NCBI GenBank assembly: GCA_009996555.1 | Contig: JAACZX010000124.1 | Coordinates: forward strand, 1-6,990 | Reading direction: 5' to 3' | From: Chitinophagaceae bacterium | Lineage (GTDB): Bacteria; Bacteroidota; Bacteroidia; Chitinophagales; Chitinophagaceae | Length of the DNA: 6,990 bases | Notes under the pieces: generated by a model | Database searches by the model: none | What the model was told of the DNA's origin: nothing | Seen by the model: the letters and a program-made list of their open reading frames with translations, nothing else | Shown here: positions 1 to 5,006 of the stretch, one piece after another | Layout of the letters: each line of letters starts with the position of its first letter | Position numbering within the stretch: position 1 is the stretch's first letter | Program-made: the position numbers and the translations under genes

Positions 1-1288
1 ACAACTCTTCAGCTTTTGTTAAGCTGCCGTTCAGCTGTATTTTATTGACAGTTGTGCGATGTACATATTCGTTCAACAAAGCTTCACTGCTATTGAAAAA
101 TTCTTCAACAGTAAAACCAAGTTTTGCTACTTTTTCAAGCGCTTGTTTTTCTGTTACAAGAAATGAATTACGTAATATCAACACAGGATAAGGAACATGA
201 TGATGTGCAAATACATTTTTCAATTCAAGCCAATAGGCCAGCTCTCCCCCTCCGCCGATAAATGCGATATTGGGAAGAATCGTATCCTGGTACAAACCAC
301 GCAGAATTACATTGGGGCTGAAACGTTCGGGATGCTCCTGCAACTCCTTCAACATTTCTTCTTTTGTAAACTTAATCGTAGTGTTAGCTACAGCAAATCC
401 ATCTCCATCTGCTTCAATTCGTTCACGCAGGTCTTCATCAAAATAAAATAAGTTGATCTCTCTGCCACCAGCTTGTACTTTGTACTGTTGCTGATCGAGT
501 GCCGCAATGGTTTGTGCCACGAGTTTCGCTGAAGATCGGTTGAGCAATTCATCTTCAAACACAGGAATCATCTGTTGTTTCAGTTCTTTCGCATCAGCAT
601 TGATCACAATCAAACCAAAACGTTCGAACAGGAAATGCACAAACGCAAATGTTGCGTCCTGCATAGTTGCTTTTTCTTTGTACGAAGCAAGTAAAGCATC
701 CACAATTTCTTTACCATGCGGCTCCACCAATAACTGTCCGCTGATAGCATGTATAAGTTGAGTAATGTTTTTATCAATGATCATTCTTCCAAACGCACCG
801 TTCTGCTGTGTGGCCCATTGGTATTTTACACCGTTGACTGTTGCATAACTCAACTCTTCAAAATCGGCATCTTCACTACCCATGTAATACACGGGCACAA
901 AATTGTATTGCGTTAATTCCTGCTTTAAGGTATCGGCCAGTTTAATGGCATGCAGAATTTTATAAATGAAGTATAAAGGGCCTGTAAATAAATTGGGTTG
1001 ATGTGCAGTGGTGATGGTGAATGTATTTTCCTGCAAAAGCAGATCAATATTACGGTTAACTGCTGCTGACTCACTTATTGCACCGTACTGCTTTTTTAAA
1101 TGACTCACCAACACTGTACGGTTGGTTGCAAACGCCGAACGCTCTGCAATAGCATGTTTAATGCCTTCCAGGTTTGGACGATGTTTATAAAACGGCTTTA
1201 ATGCCGAAGCATCGTCGAGATAATCCAATACAATATTCGAAAAAGCAGCCGTGTTACGGTAAGTGATCCGTTGCGATGTACAGTCCAT
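1..1288 (-). CDS. bshC: Putative cysteine ligase BshC of bacillithiol biosynthesis (3' end outside window)
   Basis: About 429 residues can be read without a stop from ATG at 1288 to the left edge; full-length family members are about 530-540 residues, so the C-terminal part is missing. BshC is thought to add cysteine to glucosaminyl-malate in the cytoplasm, the last step of bacillithiol synthesis. Visible support: N-terminus MDCTSQRITYRNTAAFS; a nucleotide-site-like stretch TTAHQPNLFTGPLYFIYK at residues 93-110; VPVYYMGSEDADFEEL at 131-146; and further on an ILRGLYQDTILPNIAFIGGG segment. The family usually has Gly where Ala95 stands (TGHQ or TGQQ), a small departure. ATG at 1288 was chosen because it fits the family N-terminus; an in-frame GTG at 1348 would add 20 residues that do not look like BshC. 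The gene starts 66 bp after the propeller gene stops and could be read through from it or have its own promoter. Its function is unrelated to hydroxyproline use. Identification is by recognition, without alignment. Confidence 0.9.
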   Translation of the reverse strand, partial: MDCTSQRITYRNTAAFSNIVLDYLDDASALKPFYKHRPNLEGIKHAIAERSAFATNRTVLVSHLKKQYGAISESAAVNRNIDLLLQENTFTITTAHQPNLFTGPLYFIYKILHAIKLADTLKQELTQYNFVPVYYMGSEDADFEELSYATVNGVKYQWATQQNGAFGRMIIDKNITQLIHAISGQLLVEPHGKEIVDALLASYKEKATMQDATFAFVHFLFERFGLIVINADAKELKQQMIPVFEDELLNRSSAKLVAQTIAALDQQQYKVQAGGREINLFYFDEDLRERIEADGDGFAVANTTIKFTKEEMLKELQEHPERFSPNVILRGLYQDTILPNIAFIGGGGELAYWLELKNVFAHHHVPYPVLILRNSFLVTEKQALEKVAKLGFTVEEFFNSSEALLNEYVHRTTVNKIQLNGSLTKAEEL

Positions 1289-1296
1289 ACGTTTTG

Positions 1297-1329
1297 TAAA
1301 ATTAGGAACATCCTGACGGTTACACACAA
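1297..1329 (-). promoter_or_regulatory. Weak candidate Bacteroidota-type promoter for bshC
   Basis: On the minus strand TTG (1329-1327) is followed after 22 bp by TAATTTTA (1304-1297). The Bacteroidota sigma-factor consensus is roughly TTG, 17-23 bp, TAnnTTTG, so the -7 element has one mismatch. The -7 box ends only 8 bp before the bshC ATG, so a transcript from it would be nearly leaderless. This is a pattern match in a short AT-rich gap and may be chance. Confidence 0.2.
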
Positions 1330-1354
1330 CCGCCCGACAAGTTTTCACATTCCT

Positions 1355-2185
1355 TTATTTCAGTTCGTAGGCAACTACCGAATTTTTCCAGAAAGTGGGG
1401 ACGTATACGATGCGTTTCGCAGCATCATAACCAATATCAGCTGAGTTAATTTTCTCTGCACGACCGTCGAGCAAGACCTGCTTGGTTCCGTCGGCATTTA
1501 CATAGTAAACAACACCGCCCCAGGTTGATACAAGGAAGTCTCCACCACTCACATTCTCGATACCATCTGTACCTCCTTCCATTCCTTCGGCCAGCTTGGT
1601 TAACGATCCATCTTTTTCCATGCGATACATACTACCTGCATCCAGCACATACAAACTGCCCTTGTGCTTTAAAATTCCATTTGGCCCTTTCAGTTTTGAA
1701 CTGTCAAGCAGAAGTGATGCCTTGCTGTTCTTTACTTCGTACACACGTCTTGCACGAGAGTCGGTTACATACACAGTTCCATTTTCATCGGCCGATACAT
1801 CATTTAACCCTCCGGCACCTTCAACTGTTATGCGTTCAATAACAGTTCCGGTAGTTACATCGATCACCACCAGTTCGGTAAGATCGGCAACATATAGTTT
1901 GTTTTTATGTAACCCCATTCCTTTCGGAGCCTGCAAACCACTCACCCAATCTACTGCAATGATCTTTCCATCCAAACCTACTTTACCAACAGATCCTTTG
2001 CCATCACGTTCCCATGGTTGCCCATCAATATTTGTTACATACAAAACATTGTTCTTTCCATCAAACAAAACAGATTCAGGAACTTTTAACAGCGTATCGG
2101 TTGACCACAATTTTACGAGTTGATGTTGTGCCGTTGCTGTCAACAAAATGACTGTGAACGAAAAAAACAATGCAAGCTTTTTCAT
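1355..2185 (-). CDS. Secreted SMP-30/gluconolactonase-like six-bladed beta-propeller protein
   Basis: 276 residues. Residues 1-19 form a Sec signal peptide (MKK, hydrophobic core LALFFSFTVILLT, cleavage probably after ATA before Gln20), so the protein is exported to the periplasm or surface; no lipobox cysteine is present. The mature part has recurring beta-propeller motifs such as LYVTNIDG, LYVADLTE, VYVTDSRA and LYVLDAGS. Residues matching the SMP-30 divalent-metal site are visible: Glu37 in VPESVLFD, Asn169 in KGPNGI and Asp207 in GTDGIE, with Asn128 in GGLND as a further candidate. The family includes sugar lactonases, but many bacterial members have no known substrate. It starts 36 bp after the dehydrogenase gene ends, so it is probably co-transcribed. 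A periplasmic location argues against a direct step in cytoplasmic hydroxyproline oxidation; a role on an extracellular lactone or a binding role is only a guess. The start codon sits directly before the signal peptide, with no clear ribosome binding site. Confidence 0.85.
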   Translation of the reverse strand: MKKLALFFSFTVILLTATAQHQLVKLWSTDTLLKVPESVLFDGKNNVLYVTNIDGQPWERDGKGSVGKVGLDGKIIAVDWVSGLQAPKGMGLHKNKLYVADLTELVVIDVTTGTVIERITVEGAGGLNDVSADENGTVYVTDSRARRVYEVKNSKASLLLDSSKLKGPNGILKHKGSLYVLDAGSMYRMEKDGSLTKLAEGMEGGTDGIENVSGGDFLVSTWGGVVYYVNADGTKQVLLDGRAEKINSADIGYDAAKRIVYVPTFWKNSVVAYELK

Positions 2186-2221
2186 GTAGATATATTTTCT
2201 GTTTGAAAAGTAAACAGCAAA

Positions 2222-3466
2222 TTATGAAAACCTTTTGGGATTATAGGGATTGATATCCACACTTGGATTTTCACCATTGGCAATTTCAGCAACAAGCTTA
2301 CCTGTTCCCGCACCAACGCTTAACCCAATCATTGCATGTCCGGTTGCAATAATGGCGTTCGACTTTATTTTACCGATATAAGGCAAACCATCAGCCGAAC
2401 AAGGCCGGTACCCATACCAGATATTTTCAGGTGATGGAGCAGGTATTTTAAACTGTGGTACAAAACGTTCAACTGCCTGTAAAATTCCTTCAACTCGTTT
2501 ATAACGTGGAGGCGTTTTGGTTGAAGTGATTTCCATGGTGCCACCAAAACGAATTTTATTACCATCCATTGGCGTGATAGCCACACGACCTTCCTGCAAT
2601 ACGGCCGGATGATTGAATGTGAAAGGTGAATCTTCCAATGTAACAGAATAACCACGGCCAGGCATGAGTGGTAAATTTAAATTAAGTTTTGCCGCCATTT
2701 CTCTCGACCAGGAACCTGTTGCAATCACCACTACATCTGCATCGTAACGTTGGTTGTTGCAGAGAACTGTTTTGATCTGATCATTACTCATTTCAAAACC
2801 GGTTACCTCCTGTTTCGAAATTAACTGCACGTTTTTTTGCTTGAGTATATTGATCAAGCCTTTCATTAATTTCTGCGGATAGAGATGCGCATCGCATTTA
2901 AAATACAACGCACCACGTATGTTTAGTTCAACCTGTGGCTCCATTGCCTGCACTTCTTCTTTCGATAACATCAATGCTTCCAAGCCAAGTTTATGTGCTG
3001 TCTCTGCGACATGATGCGAATGTTCTTCGTTTGCTTCGGTCTGATACATTTCCAGCAAACCCTTTTTTTCATAAGCAAAATTAAAACCGGGAATCATTGC
3101 CCACTCTTCATACAAGTGTTGACTCAGCAACGCAATATCACGGAGCGGGACAGCCGATTCTGCCACATGCTTTGCAGTAGCGCTCTTCATAAATTTTAAT
3201 CCCCAGGAAATCAATGCAGCATTTAAACGAGGTTCTACATAAAACGGACTTCTGGAATTCCACATCCATTTCAACCCTTGTTTAACAATACCCGGCGTTG
3301 CCAATGGAATAAAATGGCTCGGGCAAACATAACCTGCGTTGCCATACGAACAGTTATCAGAAAAATCATCTTTATCCAACACCGTTACATCCCATCCGCT
3401 TTGTTGCAGATAGTACGCTGAACTTAAACCAATAATGCCACCGCCGATTACAATTGCTTTGCCCAT
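2222..3466 (-). CDS. DadA-like FAD-dependent D-amino-acid dehydrogenase, probably cis-4-hydroxy-D-proline dehydrogenase
   Basis: 414 residues, the usual length for the DadA/DAO group. Expected reaction: oxidation of cis-4-hydroxy-D-proline to 1-pyrroline-4-hydroxy-2-carboxylate, electrons passing via FAD to a respiratory acceptor or oxygen (not distinguishable here). The N-terminus carries the dinucleotide-binding loop GGGIIG at residues 8-13, with the acidic residue Asp31 at the end of the second strand. Family stretches follow: CSYGNAGYVCPSHFIPLATPG around 39-59, VVVIATGSWS in the middle, GYRPCSADGLPYIG at 352-365 and ATGHAMIGLSVGAGTGKLVAE at 374-394. Homologues act on various D-amino acids, so substrate is inferred from the epimerase, deaminase and semialdehyde dehydrogenase genes in the same operon. 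It would be a single-subunit alternative to the multi-subunit dehydrogenases of some pseudomonads. The start is 18 bp after the yciI stop, with an AACA sequence before ATG and no Shine-Dalgarno. Glycine oxidase or D-alanine dehydrogenase are less likely alternatives. Confidence 0.85.
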   Translation of the reverse strand: MGKAIVIGGGIIGLSSAYYLQQSGWDVTVLDKDDFSDNCSYGNAGYVCPSHFIPLATPGIVKQGLKWMWNSRSPFYVEPRLNAALISWGLKFMKSATAKHVAESAVPLRDIALLSQHLYEEWAMIPGFNFAYEKKGLLEMYQTEANEEHSHHVAETAHKLGLEALMLSKEEVQAMEPQVELNIRGALYFKCDAHLYPQKLMKGLINILKQKNVQLISKQEVTGFEMSNDQIKTVLCNNQRYDADVVVIATGSWSREMAAKLNLNLPLMPGRGYSVTLEDSPFTFNHPAVLQEGRVAITPMDGNKIRFGGTMEITSTKTPPRYKRVEGILQAVERFVPQFKIPAPSPENIWYGYRPCSADGLPYIGKIKSNAIIATGHAMIGLSVGAGTGKLVAEIANGENPSVDINPYNPKRFS

Positions 3467-3484
3467 TGTTACGAGTTCTTTATT

Positions 3485-3775
3485 TTAAACATCCGCTACT
3501 CTGAACGGTTTCACTTCAATTGTTTTCCAAACACCATCTTTAATGTAAGGTTCGTTTGCATACCAATGCTCAAACTCTTCTTTCGTTTCAAACTGAACGA
3601 TCATGATCGAACCCCGCATCTTTCCTTCTTCGTCAAGTGTTGCTCCGCCGATCACTAAATTGTTTTGCTCTCTTAATTTCTTTGCACCTGCCAAATGAAA
3701 CGGACGTACCTGCATTCTTCTTTCCAATGCTTCTTCATCTGTTCCATCCTGTGCGATGATGACATATTGTTGCAT
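3485..3775 (-). CDS. YciI family small protein, function unknown
   Basis: 96 residues, the normal size for the YCII family, whose members have a ferredoxin-like alpha-beta fold similar to muconolactone isomerase. Family features are visible: Arg24-Pro25 and His27 in VRPFHLAG, LVIGGATLDEEG at 40-51 with Asp48, then GSIMIVQFETKEEFEHW and the ending EPYIKDGVWKTIEVKPFR. His27 and a nearby acidic residue are the likely active site in the family, but no general reaction is established. It lies between the epimerase and FAD dehydrogenase genes, 18 bp before the latter, so it probably belongs to the hydroxyproline operon. It might handle an unstable intermediate such as the hydroxypyrroline, but that is inference. 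Uniquely among genes here it has a strong purine-rich ribosome-binding-like sequence, GGAGAGG, ending 5 bp before ATG and contributed by a repeat. Confidence 0.85.
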   Translation of the reverse strand: MQQYVIIAQDGTDEEALERRMQVRPFHLAGAKKLREQNNLVIGGATLDEEGKMRGSIMIVQFETKEEFEHWYANEPYIKDGVWKTIEVKPFRVADV

Positions 3776-3783
3776 AAAAACCT
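3776..3783 (-). promoter_or_regulatory. Repeat-derived ribosome binding site of yciI
   Basis: Minus-strand GGAGAGG followed by TTTTT and then ATG at 3775. This is a near-consensus Shine-Dalgarno at a workable 5-bp distance in a window where other genes have none. It is part of the palindromic repeat. Whether Bacteroidota ribosomes use it strongly is uncertain, and the adjacent 8-bp stem does not cover it. Confidence 0.45.
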
Positions 3784-3820
3784 CTCCCCTCGTTCCCCTC
3801 TCCTCCAGAGAGGGGAGGCC
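3776..3820 (-). repeat. GC-rich palindromic repeat directly upstream of yciI
   Basis: The plus strand reads CCCCTCTC (3795-3802), loop CTCCA, GAGAGGGG (3808-3815): a perfect 8-bp stem. It is flanked by CCTCTCCCCT on one side and AGGCC on the other. On the minus strand the order is GCCTCCCCTC, loop, GAGAGGGG, a short AACGA spacer, then GGGGAGAGG. This has the same architecture as the plus-strand order of the repeat inside the epimerase gene, so the two copies lie in opposite orientation. There is no T-run after the hairpin in the transcript apart from five T before ATG, so it is not a convincing terminator. GGAGAGG at its end can serve as Shine-Dalgarno for yciI. Confidence 0.75.
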
Positions 3821-3920
3821 GAACTTTTAGTTATGAATGATATTGCGAATTGACAATTGAACTGCTCTCCGATATTCTTCTTCGCATCTCATAAATCCCA
3901 CTAATCCTATAAATCACGGT
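3821..3920. other. Remaining spacer between epimerase and yciI genes
   Basis: AT-rich DNA separating the epimerase stop from the yciI leader repeat. It holds the 9-bp-unit repeat and a short AATTGACAATTG motif (3849-3860) with a 5-bp direct repeat. I find no match to the Bacteroidota TAnnTTTG promoter box on the minus strand and no terminator, so read-through from the epimerase gene is the simplest view. Confidence 0.5.
3890..3916. repeat. Short repeat of three 9-bp units next to the epimerase stop codon
   Basis: The plus strand reads CATAAATCC, CACTAATCC, TATAAATCA: three imperfect 9-bp units sharing the pattern nAnnAATCn. The following CGGTTCAGATTA runs across the epimerase stop codon (TGA on the minus strand at 3923-3921). 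From memory, sequences of the form 'ATAAATCC...AATCC...AAATCA...GGTTCAGA' recur between Bacteroidota genes, so this may be one copy of a dispersed family. That part is recall, not a search. Confidence 0.5.
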
Positions 3921-4991
3921 TCAGATTACCTGGAACCCATGAGCATACGGATCATCTTCCTTATCAATGCTGATGGTATTGTAACCATAGATCTTTGCCC
4001 AACCTTCAATACCCGGACGAATAGCTTTGATACCATTCGCTTCTAACTCTTCTTCAATAGTGCCAATAAACTTACTGCCGATAATACTTTCGTGAATGAA
4101 CTGATCGCCTTTCTTCAACTTGCCTTTTGCATACCATTGTGCCATGCGTGCAGAAGTTCCTGTGCCGCACGGACTGCGATCAATTGCTTTATCGCCATAG
4201 AACACGGCATTGCGTGCTGTTGATGTTGGATCAAGAACGGAACCCGTCCATAAAATATGACTACAGCCATTGATCGTTGCATCCTGCGGATGAACGAATG
4301 TATATTTTGCGTTGATGTTCTTCCGCAACTCTCTTGCCCATGCAATGAGTTTATCAGCTGCATAATGTTCAAGACCTTTAAAATTTTTCTGCACATCAAC
4401 GATGGCATAAAAATTTCCACCATAAGAAACATCAATCACCAACTCACCTAACTCCGGACAATCAACAGTTAATTCTGTTGAATGTAAAAACGAAGGCACA
4501 TTGGTTAATTTTACTGACTGTACCTTAAGCCTCCCCTCCGGGGAGGTTTGGTGGGGCCTATATTCAATCATCACCAATCCCGCCGGCGCTTCCATTCTTA
4601 TCACGCCCAGCGTTTTCGGAACAATCAATCCTTCTTCTACAGCAATGGTAATGGTACCGATTGTTCCATGTCCGCACATCGGCAAACAACCACTTGTTTC
4701 AATGAACAACACTGCTACATCGTTCTGCGGATCATGCGGTGGATATAAAATACTTCCACTCATCATATCATGACCTCTTGGTTCAAACATCAATCCTTTT
4801 CTGATCCAATCATACTCTTTCAAAAAATGTTGACGTTTTTCGCTCATATTCTTCCCTTCCAATGCAGGGCCACCTTCCGCAACCAACCGCACAGGATTGC
4901 CACAGGTATGCGCATCTATACAATGAAACACCCAACCGCCAAACCGATTGAGTGTACTATTGGGATATTTTTTTATGATTGGTTGCTCCAT
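3921..4991 (-). CDS. lhpA: 4-hydroxyproline 2-epimerase (proline racemase family)
   Basis: 356 residues, somewhat longer than the typical 310-340. It interconverts trans-4-hydroxy-L-proline and cis-4-hydroxy-D-proline in the cytoplasm without cofactor, by two-base chemistry. Both catalytic cysteines are visible: Cys106 in MCGHGTIG and Cys275 in DRSPCGTGTSARMA; Asp271 precedes the second. Having both separates it from the trans-3-hydroxyproline dehydratases, where the second Cys is Thr. Other family stretches: HCIDAHTCGNPVRLV (23-37), PRGHDMMSGSILYPP (71-85), LTNVPSFL and YGGNFYAIVD. Residues 145-156 (RPHQTSPEGRLK) are encoded by a GC-rich palindromic repeat and replace what is normally a short turn between two strands, explaining part of the extra length. 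The frame is intact on both sides, so the gene should be functional. It starts 15 bp after the aldehyde dehydrogenase stop, with TGAACA before ATG and no Shine-Dalgarno. Proline racemase is an alternative, but the neighbouring genes fit hydroxyproline. Confidence 0.92.
   Translation of the reverse strand: MEQPIIKKYPNSTLNRFGGWVFHCIDAHTCGNPVRLVAEGGPALEGKNMSEKRQHFLKEYDWIRKGLMFEPRGHDMMSGSILYPPHDPQNDVAVLFIETSGCLPMCGHGTIGTITIAVEEGLIVPKTLGVIRMEAPAGLVMIEYRPHQTSPEGRLKVQSVKLTNVPSFLHSTELTVDCPELGELVIDVSYGGNFYAIVDVQKNFKGLEHYAADKLIAWARELRKNINAKYTFVHPQDATINGCSHILWTGSVLDPTSTARNAVFYGDKAIDRSPCGTGTSARMAQWYAKGKLKKGDQFIHESIIGSKFIGTIEEELEANGIKAIRPGIEGWAKIYGYNTISIDKEDDPYAHGFQVI
4528..4559 (+). repeat. GC-rich palindromic repeat inserted in frame in the epimerase gene
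   Basis: The plus strand holds CCTCCCC (4530-4536), loop TCC, GGGGAGG (4540-4546), a perfect 7-bp stem, followed by TTTGGTGGGGCCT. The base composition contrasts sharply with the AT-richer coding sequence on both sides. Its translation on the gene strand is RPHQTSPEGRLK (residues 145-156). The 10-bp string GCCTCCCCTC at 4529-4538 recurs as its exact reverse complement at 3810-3819 in the repeat upstream of yciI, which supports a common family. Element limits are approximate. Confidence 0.75.
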
Positions 4992-5006
4992 TGTTCATTT
5001 CGGAAA

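Noticed and set aside
197..761. Two 84-codon plus-strand frames in the left part
   Set aside because: They are antisense to the continuous BshC frame, which runs off the window edge and has strong family motifs.
1317..1332. CGGTT-acacac-AACCG hairpin between the propeller gene and bshC
   Set aside because: The stem is only 5 bp and has no adjacent T-run, so it does not support a terminator.
1596..2123. 175-codon open frame on the plus strand
   Set aside because: It lies fully antisense to the propeller gene, which has clear family motifs and a signal peptide; its own translation shows no recognisable domain.
3795..3815. 8-bp GC stem upstream of yciI as a transcription terminator
   Set aside because: In the transcript direction it is followed by purine-rich sequence and the yciI start rather than a U-tract, and it fits a repeat family better.
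3831..3917. 28-codon minus-strand frame starting with GTG in the spacer after the epimerase
   Set aside because: It consists of repeat-like and low-complexity sequence, has no ribosome binding site and no recognisable product.
3921..4991. trans-3-hydroxyproline dehydratase
   Set aside because: That branch has Thr in place of the second catalytic Cys; here Cys275 is present.
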